Origin: Herbaspirillum huttiense
GTDB taxonomy: Bacteria; Pseudomonadota; Gammaproteobacteria; Burkholderiales; Burkholderiaceae_D
DNA length: 64,000 bases
Assembly: GCF_004367745.1 (NCBI RefSeq)
Contig: NZ_CP037993.1
Span: 3,224,001 to 3,288,000, forward strand
Reading direction: 5' to 3'
Positions 18,938 through 26,889 of the stretch are shown in pieces. Every line of letters begins with the position of its first letter. The first letter of the stretch is position 1. The translations under genes and the position numbers were made by a program. A model generated the notes under the pieces. It saw only the letters and a list, made by a program, of their open reading frames with translations, had not been told where the DNA came from and made no database searches.

Positions 18938-20394
18938 TCACGCTGCACGCGCCTGACGATCCTCGCCAGGCGCCTGATCAGCGCGGCGTATTGCTCTTGC
19001 GAGGTATTGCCGTAACCGATCACCAGCCCGTTGTTGCCAGCCTGCGCCGGCCCTGCCGAAAACGACGACAGCGCCCCGACGTTCATGCCCGCCGCCCGCG
19101 CCGCTGTACTCACGGCGGTATCCGGACAATCCGGCGGCAGCCGCAAGGTCAAATGCAAGCCGCTGTCGCCCCCTGAGATGCCGAACTCCGGCAACTGCGC
19201 CTGCAAGGCCGCGCGCAGAGCCTGCTGGCGCTCCCGATAGAGCCGTTTCATGCGTCCCAGATGGCGCGCGAACTGGCCGCCGGCCATGAACTCCGCCAAC
19301 GCCAGCTGCTCCAGCCGGTGCCCGCCGCGCAACAATTCGGACAGCGCGCGCCCCGCCCCCTCTCCCACGGAAGACGGCAGTACCAGAAAACCGATGCGCA
19401 AGCCCGGAAACAGGGTCTTGCTGAAGGTGCCCACGTACAGCACCGGCGCATCCGGCACCAGTCCCTGCATGGCCGGGATGGGATGGCCGTGATGGCGGAA
19501 GTCGCTGTCGTAATCGTCCTCGATGATCCAGCAGCCGTGTTCACGGGCCCGCGCGATGAGCGCCAGCCGCCGCGCCAGCGACAGTACCGCGCCGGTCGGA
19601 TATTGGTGCGAAGGCGTCACATGGATCAGCCGGGGCGGCGAGCGCCAGGCCCGCTCGGCAATCAGGATGCCCTCCTCGTCGACCGGCATGGAACGAATCT
19701 TCATATCGCCTGCATGGAAGGCGGCACGCACCCCGCCATAGCCGGGATCCTCCAGCCAGGCGCGCTCACCCGGATTGGCAAAGAGCCGCACGCACAGCGA
19801 CAGCGCTCCTTGTGAGCCCTCGGTCACCACTACCTGTCCCGCTTCGCAACGCACGCCGCGAGCCACCCGCAGATATTGCGCGATGGCCTCGCGCAAGGCT
19901 GGCTCGCCCAGCGGATCGCCATAGGCCAGCGCCATCGGGCCGGCCCGTTTCAGCGCGCGCTCCTGCGCACGCAGCCAGGCATTGAGCGGAAAGCGATTGA
20001 GCGCCGGCATCCCCGGCGTGAGGGCCAGCCCGCGGTCGCCGGCATCGCGCGTGGGCTGCATGGTGCTGACCCGGCGCGATGGGCGTGCGTGGCCGGTGCG
20101 TGACGGAGAGGACACGGCATGCAGCCTTGCCGGCGCTGCCAGCAGGGTCGCCACGCGCGTTCCCTGCCGATCCGCTGCGGCATAGCCCTCGGCCACCAGT
20201 TGTTCATAGACAGCCAGCACGGTATTGCGGGCCACCTGCAACTGCTCGCACAGGCTGCGGGTGGAAGGCAGCCGACTGCCGGGCGGCAACTGGCCACCGA
20301 GGATGGCGCGCTTGAAGCGCGCCAGCAATTGCTGCTGGCGCGAGGCCGCGCCGGGCCGTACATCGAGCGGGGAAGACAGCAGGGAAAGTGGCAT
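18919..20394 (-). CDS. MocR/PdxR-family transcriptional regulator
   Basis: A 491-residue GntR-type regulator fused to an aminotransferase fold. An N-terminal winged helix (about residues 18-90, with LPSTRSLCEQLQVARNTVLAVYEQL) binds DNA, and a C-terminal class I aminotransferase-like domain holds pyridoxal phosphate on Lys326 (GTFSKTLFPGLR). MocR proteins act as effector- and PLP-dependent regulators, usually of a divergent neighbour. Here the neighbour is a GNAT acetyltransferase, and a 58-bp dyad between the two genes starts 10 bp from this gene's ATG, which suggests autoregulation as well. Confidence 0.92.
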   Translation of the reverse strand: MPLSLLSSPLDVRPGAASRQQQLLARFKRAILGGQLPPGSRLPSTRSLCEQLQVARNTVLAVYEQLVAEGYAAADRQGTRVATLLAAPARLHAVSSPSRTGHARPSRRVSTMQPTRDAGDRGLALTPGMPALNRFPLNAWLRAQERALKRAGPMALAYGDPLGEPALREAIAQYLRVARGVRCEAGQVVVTEGSQGALSLCVRLFANPGERAWLEDPGYGGVRAAFHAGDMKIRSMPVDEEGILIAERAWRSPPRLIHVTPSHQYPTGAVLSLARRLALIARAREHGCWIIEDDYDSDFRHHGHPIPAMQGLVPDAPVLYVGTFSKTLFPGLRIGFLVLPSSVGEGAGRALSELLRGGHRLEQLALAEFMAGGQFARHLGRMKRLYRERQQALRAALQAQLPEFGISGGDSGLHLTLRLPPDCPDTAVSTAARAAGMNVGALSSFSAGPAQAGNNGLVIGYGNTSQEQYAALIRRLARIVRRVQRDQSVAG

Positions 20395-20403
20395 GGCAAG
20401 CGA

Positions 20404-20461
20404 GTTTTCGTGGCTCCATCAAATCATCGTCCTGTGGCACTTTTGATGATGCCACGAAAAC
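20404..20461. promoter_or_regulatory. Long dyad operator between mocR-type gene and GNAT gene
   Basis: Two 20-bp arms (20404-20423 and 20442-20461) form an inverted repeat matching at 18 of 20 positions, separated by 18 bp. Each arm reads GTTTTCGTGGCnnCATCAAA. The left arm ends 10 bp from the regulator's start codon; the right arm is 37 bp before the GNAT start. This is the likely binding site of the MocR protein. Confidence 0.7.
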
Positions 20462-20498
20462 GCTATCGTGCCAGCTCTCCCTCGCCATGAAAGCCACC

Positions 20499-21251
20499 AT
20501 GACCGATCTCACGCGCAGCAACGATTACCAGCAACCCATCGGCCCTGCCCTGCCGGACTGGCAGCCGCGTGCGCGTCCCGATGGCCGCACCCTGCAAGGC
20601 CGCAGCTGCCGGCTGGAGCGGCTGGATGCCGACCGCCACGCCGCGCAACTGCACGCCGCCTTCGCCACCGCCCCGGATGGACGCGACTGGACCTACATGA
20701 TGAGCGGCCCCTTCCCCGACGCCGCCAGCTACCGTCAGCAGGCCATGCAGATGCAGGCCACGCAGGATCCGCTGCACCATGCCGTGATTGACCTGCGCAC
20801 GGGGGGCGCCATCGGCACCCTGGCCCTCATGCGCATCGAACCGGCGCACGGCGTGATCGAGGTCGGGCACATCGCACTCTCGCCGCTGCTCAAGCGCAGC
20901 CGCATGGCCACCGAAGCGCACTACCTGCTGATGCGCCACGTCTTCGAGGATCTCGGCTATCGCCGCTACGAATGGAAGTGCGACAGCCTCAATGCGCCGT
21001 CGCGCGCTGCCGCGCAGCGCCTTGGTTTCCGCTTCGAGGGCATCTTCCGCCAGGCCATCGTCTATCGTGGCCGCAGCCGGGATACGGCGTGGTTTTCCAT
21101 CATCGACAGCGAATGGCCGGCACTACGCGCAGCCTTTGAACAATGGCTGAATGACGGCAATTTCGATGCAGCGGGCCAGCAGCGCCAGTCACTTTCCGTC
21201 CTCACGCGCGCTGCGCTCACGCAGGCGAACGCGGTGTCTTCAGCTGCTTGA
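20499..21251 (+). CDS. GNAT-family N-acetyltransferase (RimJ/RimL type)
   Basis: A 250-residue acetyltransferase. Typical features are the N-terminal substrate strand (GRTLQGRSCRLERLDADRHA), a central beta strand with IGTLALMRIEPAHGVIEVGHIALSP (acetyl-CoA region), and a C-terminal YRRYEWKCDSLNAPSRAAAQRLGF followed by FEGIFRQAIVYRGRSRD. It resembles the RimJ/RimL group that acetylates protein N-termini or small amines. The ATG at 20499 is used; one 12 bp upstream is also possible. The gene is divergent from the MocR regulator and probably controlled by it. Its 3' end overlaps the convergent LysR gene by 35 bp. Confidence 0.85.
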   Translation: MTDLTRSNDYQQPIGPALPDWQPRARPDGRTLQGRSCRLERLDADRHAAQLHAAFATAPDGRDWTYMMSGPFPDAASYRQQAMQMQATQDPLHHAVIDLRTGGAIGTLALMRIEPAHGVIEVGHIALSPLLKRSRMATEAHYLLMRHVFEDLGYRRYEWKCDSLNAPSRAAAQRLGFRFEGIFRQAIVYRGRSRDTAWFSIIDSEWPALRAAFEQWLNDGNFDAAGQQRQSLSVLTRAALTQANAVSSAA

Positions 21252-22134
21252 GTTCCCACAGCGCTTCCAGCACATGGCGCGTTGCCGGTTCCAGCTGGCT
21301 GGCGCGATGGGCGATGCCGAGGGGCCGCCACAGCGCTGGCCGCAGTGGCCGCATGACGATGCGTGGATCCAGCGGCACCGGCCGCCCTTGCGCGCTGGCC
21401 TCATGCGGCAACAGCGTGGCACCGTAACCGGCGGCCACCAGACTCTTGATGGCATCGTTGAAATTGAGCTGGATGCGCGCCTCCGGTTGTTCACCGGCCC
21501 CCGCGAACCATTCGCTGGTGAGACGCGAGAGCCGCGTCTCGGGCGCATTGAGGATCAGCGGCTGCGCGGCCAGCCAGCCCGGCGTGATCAGCCGGGGCGC
21601 GTGCCAGGCCGCCGGCAGGAACGCCATCACCGGATCACGCCGCCACGGGCGGACCGTCAGGCCGCTCACGGGAGACTGTGGCAAGGCCACCAGGCCGATG
21701 TCCAGCAGCCCTTCGTTCAACTGGGAGAGAGTCTCCTGCGAGGTCAGGATGTGGATCTGCACGTCGATGTCGGGATGGCGCTGCCCCAGCCGTTCGAGCA
21801 CCTGAGGCAGCAACGTGGCAATGGCCCCGGTGGAGGCACCCAGCCTGACGCGCCCGGCCAACCCCAGCACTTGCCGGCCGACTTCTTCCAGTGCCTGGTC
21901 GGCCGCCGCCAGCAATTGCCTTGCGCGGGCGATCAGGGTGGCACCGATGCCGGAAGGCCGCACCTGGCTGCGCTGGCGCAACAGCAGCGGCGCACCGATG
22001 CGCTCTTCCAGTTCGCTGATGTGCAGGCTCACCGTGGGTGGAGCCAGGTGCAGTTCGCGCGCGGCGGCGGCAAAGGAACCCAGGTCGGCAATGGCCACCA
22101 GGGTACGCAGACGGTCCAGGCTCAATTCACGCAT
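21217..22134 (-). CDS. LysR-family transcriptional regulator (divergent from argC)
   Basis: A 305-residue LTTR with an N-terminal winged helix (LSLDRLRTLVAIADLGSFAAAARELHLAPPTVS...) and a two-lobe effector domain (VRLGASTGAIATLLPQVLERL). The ATG at 22132-22134 gives the standard LTTR N-terminus; longer in-frame starts run into the operator. It is divergent from argC, with a perfect LTTR palindrome 26 bp upstream. The effector is unknown; argC as target is an inference from the layout. Confidence 0.9.
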   Translation of the reverse strand: MRELSLDRLRTLVAIADLGSFAAAARELHLAPPTVSLHISELEERIGAPLLLRQRSQVRPSGIGATLIARARQLLAAADQALEEVGRQVLGLAGRVRLGASTGAIATLLPQVLERLGQRHPDIDVQIHILTSQETLSQLNEGLLDIGLVALPQSPVSGLTVRPWRRDPVMAFLPAAWHAPRLITPGWLAAQPLILNAPETRLSRLTSEWFAGAGEQPEARIQLNFNDAIKSLVAAGYGATLLPHEASAQGRPVPLDPRIVMRPLRPALWRPLGIAHRASQLEPATRHVLEALWELKQLKTPRSPA

Positions 22135-22160
22135 TGCATGACTCCCATGGAAAAGACCAC

Positions 22161-22177
22161 GTTCAGGAAAACTGAAC
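22161..22177. promoter_or_regulatory. LTTR-box palindrome between lysR-type gene and argC
   Basis: GTTCAG GAAAA CTGAAC: a perfect 17-bp palindrome containing the T-N11-A core of LysR-type operators. It is 26 bp from the regulator ATG and 7 bp upstream of the argC -35 element. Confidence 0.75.
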
Positions 22178-22184
22178 GATCTCT

Positions 22185-22213
22185 TTGTGATATTCAACTT
22201 TTCCAATTATACG
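22185..22213 (+). promoter_or_regulatory. Promoter of argC
   Basis: TTGTGA (22185-22190), a 17-bp AT-rich spacer and TATACG (22208-22213). It sits immediately downstream of the LTTR palindrome, the position expected for activation by a LysR protein. Confidence 0.55.
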
Positions 22214-22298
22214 ATCCGGTTCACCATGCAGGTCTTCGGCAAGCGCCAGCCGTCCTGATTCGGCGCACATCCCTGTCTTCCCTGCATTGGAGCAAACC

Positions 22299-23231
22299 GT
22301 GAGCACACTTCCCCTGATCTTCATCGATGGCGACCAAGGCACCACCGGCCTGCAGATCCATGAGCGCCTGCGCGACCGCAAGGACCTGCGCATCCTGACC
22401 CTGCCGGCCGCCGAGCGCAAGGATGCAGCCCGCCGCGCCGAGGCCATCAACAGCGCCGACATCGCCCTGCTGTGCCTGCCGGATGCCGCTGCCCGCGAAG
22501 CCATCACGCTGATCGAGAATCCCAAGGTGCGCGTGATCGATGCCAGCTCGGCCCATCGCACCAGCCCCGGCTGGGTCTATGGCTTCCCCGAACTGTCGGC
22601 GCAACAGCCGCAGGCGATTGCCCATGCACAGCGCGTGACCAATCCCGGCTGCTATCCAACCGGTGCCATTGCCCTGCTGCGTCCGCTGGTCCAGGCCGGC
22701 CTGGTGCCCGCCGATTATCCGCTGGCCATCCATGCGGTCTCCGGCTATTCCGGTGGCGGCCGCGCCCAGGTCGAGCAATACGAAGGGGCGGATGCCGCGC
22801 AAGCCGCGCCCTTCGTGCTGTACGGACTGGGGCTGGCGCACAAGCATCCGCCGGAGATGCAGTTGCACGCCGGCCTGTCGCAGCGCCCGGTATTCGTGCC
22901 CAGCTATGGCGCCTTCCGCCAGGGCATTGTGCTGTCCATCGCCTTGCAGGCCCGCCTGCTGCCGCCGAACGTCACGCTGGAGAGCCTGCGAGCCGCCCTG
23001 CAGGCGCATTACGCCGGTGCGCGCCACGTCACCGTGCTGGATGCGGAACAAAGCGCGGTCACGGCCCAGCTCGATCCGACCCGCCACAACAACAGCAACG
23101 ACATGACGCTGGGCGTCTTCGGCAACGCCGCCGAAGGACACCTCCTGCTGTGCGCCGTGTTCGACAACCTGGGCAAGGGCGCCTCCGGTGCCGCCGTGCA
23201 GAACCTGGACCTGATGCTGGGCGCCCGCTGA
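22299..23231 (+). CDS. argC: N-acetyl-gamma-glutamyl-phosphate reductase, type 2
   Basis: NADP-dependent third step of arginine synthesis. 310 residues, the short type-2 form. Features are an N-terminal Rossmann segment ([17 protein letters not shown]), the catalytic Cys118 in NPGCYPTGA, and a [11 protein letters not shown] loop. A GTG start with a GGAGC upstream is chosen; an in-frame TTG four codons upstream would destroy that site. It is divergent from a LysR regulator, unusual control for an arginine gene. Type-2 ArgC is common in Burkholderiales and may coexist with a type-1 copy elsewhere. Confidence 0.93.
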   Translation: MSTLPLIFIDGDQGTTGLQIHERLRDRKDLRILTLPAAERKDAARRAEAINSADIALLCLPDAAAREAITLIENPKVRVIDASSAHRTSPGWVYGFPELSAQQPQAIAHAQRVTNPGCYPTGAIALLRPLVQAGLVPADYPLAIHAVSGYSGGGRAQVEQYEGADAAQAAPFVLYGLGLAHKHPPEMQLHAGLSQRPVFVPSYGAFRQGIVLSIALQARLLPPNVTLESLRAALQAHYAGARHVTVLDAEQSAVTAQLDPTRHNNSNDMTLGVFGNAAEGHLLLCAVFDNLGKGASGAAVQNLDLMLGAR

Positions 23232-23458
23232 CTCGTGTATCAGGGCCAAGCTCATCAGCACGAATCCATTGACCGGCGGGCGACACCCACAAGGCTGCGT
23301 CCGCCGTCAAGCGTCTGGCTCGTAAATTGTGGTAAAGGACTGAAATAGCGCAAGGCAGGAAAGCGCAGGCTGTGGCATGATGGCACCTCGATTTGCCACC
23401 CAACCTGCAGGTGCCGGCCCTCCCCCTCAGCAGTGACCGCCGCCCGCTTCGAAGCAAG

Positions 23459-23686
23459 ATGTCCACCACCTTAGGCGCTATCGCGTGCAAGTATTTTGAC
23501 GCGACCATCAAACTGACTCCCGTATTGCGTACCGATGGCAAGTGGACGGCGTTCGTCCATATCGACTTTCCGGACCGCACCACGCATGAATTCGGCGATT
23601 TCAAGCCGGGCAATTCCAAGATGGAAGCCCTGCAGAATGCCGTCACGGCGGCCGAGCAATACGTCCGCGAGCGCAAGAAAAAGTAA
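23459..23686 (+). CDS. Small hypothetical protein
   Basis: A 75-residue soluble protein beginning MSTTLGAIACKYFDATI. It has a central beta-rich segment (KWTAFVHIDFPDRTTHEFGDF) and ends in a charged helix (AAEQYVRERKKK). I do not recognise the family. No signal peptide or membrane helix. The compact domain-like pattern and in-frame ATG after a purine-rich stretch (GAAGCAAG) favour a real gene. It sits alone between argC and the convergent TRAP gene, and the hairpin at 23720-23741 may end both. Confidence 0.65.
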   Translation: MSTTLGAIACKYFDATIKLTPVLRTDGKWTAFVHIDFPDRTTHEFGDFKPGNSKMEALQNAVTAAEQYVRERKKK

Positions 23687-23713
23687 GTTTTTTCTTCACC
23701 CCTCTGCCGCATG

Positions 23714-23741
23714 AAAAAACGGCCTGCATCGCTGCAGGCCG
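23714..23741 (-). terminator. Terminator of the itaconate operon
   Basis: 9-bp perfect stem CGGCCTGCA / TGCAGGCCG around a 4-base loop. On the minus strand it is followed by six T (23714-23719), just after the TRAP binding-protein gene. It may also slow plus-strand transcripts. Confidence 0.85.
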
Positions 23742-23768
23742 CGCTTTCGGCGGTTGCGGGCTGTGCGC

Positions 23769-24794
23769 TCAATTCATCCTCACGCCTGCCGCCTCGCTTT
23801 CCTTATAGATTGCATCGATGAGATCCTGCCCCACACGCGAGGCCATGCTCTTGTGCACCGGCAGCAGTGCGCGCCGCCATTCGGCTTTCTCTTCCTCGCT
23901 CAAGGTATAGACCTTGGTCTTGCCGCTGGCCTTGATGGCGGCCAAGGCATCATCATTTTCCTTCTGGGCGATGGTATTGGCATACACCGTCGCCTCCTTC
24001 ATGGCCCCTTCCAGCTGGCTGCGTACGTCCGCCGGCAGGGCTTCCCAGAACTTCTTGTTCACGATCACCGCATAGCCGATGTAGCCGTGGTCCGACACCG
24101 TCAGGTTGGACTGCACCTCGTGCATCTTCTGCGTATAGACATTGGACGGGGTGTTCTCGCTGCCATCCACCACGCCGGTCTGCATGGCCTGATACACCTC
24201 GGAAAACGCCAGCACCTGCGGATTGGCCTTGAGCGCGCGGAACTGTTCATCGAGTACCTTGGAGGACTGGATGCGCATCTTCAGTGCCCGGAAGTCCGCC
24301 ACCTTGTGCAGCGGTCGGTTGGCCGTCATCACCTTCATGCCGTTATCCCAGTAGGCCAGGCCCTTGATGCCCTTGCTCTCCAGCTTCTGGAACAGCCCCT
24401 GCCCGATCGGCCCTTCGGTCACGCGTTTCAGCACGGTCATGTTGGGGAAGATGTAGGGCAGATCGAAGACCTCGAACTCCTTGGCGCCCAGCGGGCCGAA
24501 CTTGGCCAGCGAAGGAGCGAGCATCTGCACCGAGCCCAGTTGCAGGGCTTCCAGTTCTTCCTTGTCCTTGTAGAGCGTGCTGTTGGGATAGACCTCGACC
24601 TTGACGCGGCCATGGGTCGCCTTCTCGGCCAGTTCCTTGAAGCGCTCCGCGCCCTTGCCCTTGGGCGTGTCATTGGCCACTACGTGGCTGAACTTGATGA
24701 CGATGGTCTGCTGGGCCAGCGCTGCCGTGGCCGACAGGCTCAGCGTGGCGAAGGCGCAGGCGGTCAGTGCCGCCCGCTTTGTGATGATGGTCAT
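23769..24794 (-). CDS. TRAP transporter solute-binding protein (DctP family)
   Basis: A 341-residue periplasmic binding protein for small carboxylates. A Sec signal peptide (about residues 1-27, ending TAALAQQ) and the DctP core follow, including the carboxylate-binding Arg in ALKMRIQSS and the AMQTGVVDGSENTPSNV segment. It is last in the itaconate operon, in the same relative place as the binding protein of pseudomonad itaconate clusters. No DctQ or DctM membrane subunits are in the window, so it must borrow a permease or be an orphan. Itaconate or mesaconate as ligand is inference. Confidence 0.9.
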   Translation of the reverse strand: MTIITKRAALTACAFATLSLSATAALAQQTIVIKFSHVVANDTPKGKGAERFKELAEKATHGRVKVEVYPNSTLYKDKEELEALQLGSVQMLAPSLAKFGPLGAKEFEVFDLPYIFPNMTVLKRVTEGPIGQGLFQKLESKGIKGLAYWDNGMKVMTANRPLHKVADFRALKMRIQSSKVLDEQFRALKANPQVLAFSEVYQAMQTGVVDGSENTPSNVYTQKMHEVQSNLTVSDHGYIGYAVIVNKKFWEALPADVRSQLEGAMKEATVYANTIAQKENDDALAAIKASGKTKVYTLSEEEKAEWRRALLPVHKSMASRVGQDLIDAIYKESEAAGVRMN

Positions 24795-24848
24795 GGATGT
24801 CTCCTCCGGGGATGAAGCCGGCAGGCCGATGACCTCGGCCTTCCGGCG

Positions 24849-25973
24849 TTAGAACACGATCAGGTCACGCAGGCCCTCCCCGCTGTGCAGGCGGTCGAAG
24901 CCGCGATTGATATCGGCCAGCGCCAGGCGCTCACCCATGAGCTTGTCCACCGGCAGCTTGCCGGCCTGGTACAGGCCGATGTAACGCGGGATATCGCGCA
25001 CCGGCACGCAGGAGCCGATGTAGCTGCCCTTGACGGTCCGTTCCTCGGCCACCAGGCTGACCTGCTGCAAGGGCCAGTTCTGGTTCGGTGCCGGCAGGCC
25101 GGCGGTGACCGTCATGCCACCGCGCCGGGTCATGCGATAGGCGGCCTCCATGGCCTGCACGGACCCCGCCATCTCGAAGGCGTAATCGACGCCGCCCTTG
25201 GTCAGCGCCTTGACCTTCTCCACCGCATCCGGATCACGGGCATTGACGGTGGCCGTAGCGCCCAGGGCGCGCGCCACTTCCAGCTTGCTGTCATGCAGAT
25301 CGACGGCAATCACTTCGCGGGCACCGGAGGCCAGCGCGCCCAGCATGGTGCACAGGCCGACGCCGCCCAATCCAAGCACGGCCGCCGTGGTCCCGGCCTT
25401 GACCTCGGCCGTATTGACCGCCGCACCCACACCGGTCAGCACGGCGCAGCCGAACAGGGCCGCCTGTACCGGATCGATGTCCGCCTCGATCTTCACGCAG
25501 GAGCGGCGCGACACCACCGCATGATCAGCAAAGGCCGACACGCCCAGGTGATGGTGCACATGCTGCGCGCGGTCATGCAGCCGGCGCTGGCCGGAGAGCA
25601 ATTCCCCTACCGCGTTGGTCGCCGCACCCGGCTCGCACAGCGCAGGACGTCCTTCCATGCAAGGCAGGCAGTGCCCGCAGCTCGGCACGAAGACCAGCAC
25701 CACCAGGTCACCCGCGCGCAGGTCGCTCACGCCGCTGCCGACCTCGACCACTTCGGCCGATGCCTCGTGCCCCAGCGCCATGGGCACCGGACGCGGACGC
25801 ACACCGGTGATGACCGACAGGTCCGAGTGGCACAGGCCCGCTGCCTTCATCTTGACCAGCACTTCACCGGGGCCGGGCGGATCGAGATCGAGTTCCTCGA
25901 TCTTCAGCGGCTGGCTCACCGCAAATGGATAAGCCTCGGTCATTTCACGCAATACGGCGGCCTGGATTTTCAT
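24849..25973 (-). CDS. Zinc-dependent alcohol dehydrogenase
   Basis: A 374-residue medium-chain dehydrogenase. Catalytic zinc ligands are seen in GLCHSD, GHE and FGCAVLTGVGAA; structural zinc cysteines in CGHCLPCMEGRPALC; the nucleotide-binding motif is GLGGVGL followed by AVDLHDSK, which favours NAD. It resembles class III/formaldehyde-type dehydrogenases in the GCAVLTGVGA segment. It lies 76 bp behind the CitE-type lyase gene and 54 bp before the TRAP gene on the same strand, so it is probably cotranscribed. Its place in itaconate use is not obvious; it may act on an alcohol precursor. Confidence 0.88.
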   Translation of the reverse strand: MKIQAAVLREMTEAYPFAVSQPLKIEELDLDPPGPGEVLVKMKAAGLCHSDLSVITGVRPRPVPMALGHEASAEVVEVGSGVSDLRAGDLVVLVFVPSCGHCLPCMEGRPALCEPGAATNAVGELLSGQRRLHDRAQHVHHHLGVSAFADHAVVSRRSCVKIEADIDPVQAALFGCAVLTGVGAAVNTAEVKAGTTAAVLGLGGVGLCTMLGALASGAREVIAVDLHDSKLEVARALGATATVNARDPDAVEKVKALTKGGVDYAFEMAGSVQAMEAAYRMTRRGGMTVTAGLPAPNQNWPLQQVSLVAEERTVKGSYIGSCVPVRDIPRYIGLYQAGKLPVDKLMGERLALADINRGFDRLHSGEGLRDLIVF

Positions 25974-26049
25974 GGTGTCGTCTCCCTGCTTGTTGGAAAA
26001 CGCCTAGATTACACGAGCGCTGCCCGGCGCAACGCAGGTCAAGCTGCGC

Positions 26050-26889
26050 TCAGTCCACCAGACGTCCGGCCTGATGCAGGAATTTCTCCGCCTGCAGGAT
26101 CACCGGTTTGTCGATCATTTTTCCCTTGAGCGAAATCGCACCGCCATCGCTGGCACGCACGGCTGCCATCACTTCCTCGGCCCACGCCAGCTCCTGCTCG
26201 CCGGGCATGAAGCCGCGCCGCACGCCCTCCACCTGCTTCGGATGGATGCACAGCTTCGCGCCAAAGCCCATGCGCCTTGCCCGCTGCACCATGCGTGCGA
26301 GGAAGGCATCATCATTGAAATCCGTGGTCACGCCATCGATGGGCGGCGCGATGCCCGCCAGGCGCGATGCCATCACCATCTCCATGCGGAAGTGCATCAG
26401 CTCTTCTTCCTCCGGGCCGCATTGCATGCCCAGATCGACCTGCGCATCAATGGACCCGAAGGCCAGCCGCTGCACCCCCGGCACGGCGGCGATCTCGCGC
26501 ATCGCGGCCAGGCCGGCGGCACTTTCGATCAGCGCAATCAGACCACGCCCAGGCCCCAGCCGACGCGCGATGGCAGACAGGGTCTTGGCCCCCTCTGCCT
26601 TCGGCAGAACAATGCCCGCCATCGATAGTGCAGAAAACGTCAACAGGTCATCGCCGTGCCAGACGGTGTCGGCCGCGTTGATGCGCACCCACAGGCGCGG
26701 CTGCGGACCATTGCCGCGCAGCCAGCGGGCCAATGTGGCGCGCGCTTCCTCCTTCTGCGGCAGGGCGACTGCATCTTCCAGATCAACGATGATGGCATCG
26801 GCCCCGCTCTCCAGCGCCTTGGCGTAGCGCTCCGGACGATTGGCCGGCACGAACAGGTAGCTGCTGGCCATGGTGATGTGCGGTGCCAT
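26050..26889 (-). CDS. HpcH/HpaI (CitE-like) lyase, probable (S)-citramalyl-CoA lyase
   Basis: A 279-residue CoA-ester lyase that should split citramalyl-CoA into acetyl-CoA and pyruvate. CitE-family signatures: SYLFVPANRPERYAKAL at the N-terminus, VDLEDAV, WVRINA, LPKAEGA, the metal-site Glu in LIESAAGL and Asp in FGSIDAQVDLG, and CIHPKQVE. Its start overlaps the stop of the CoA-transferase gene by one base (TAATG), so the two are coupled. Citramalyl-CoA specificity (Ccl) follows from context with the transferase and hydratase. Malyl-CoA or another hydroxyacyl-CoA lyase is the alternative. Confidence 0.82.
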   Translation of the reverse strand: MAPHITMASSYLFVPANRPERYAKALESGADAIIVDLEDAVALPQKEEARATLARWLRGNGPQPRLWVRINAADTVWHGDDLLTFSALSMAGIVLPKAEGAKTLSAIARRLGPGRGLIALIESAAGLAAMREIAAVPGVQRLAFGSIDAQVDLGMQCGPEEEELMHFRMEMVMASRLAGIAPPIDGVTTDFNDDAFLARMVQRARRMGFGAKLCIHPKQVEGVRRGFMPGEQELAWAEEVMAAVRASDGGAISLKGKMIDKPVILQAEKFLHQAGRLVD

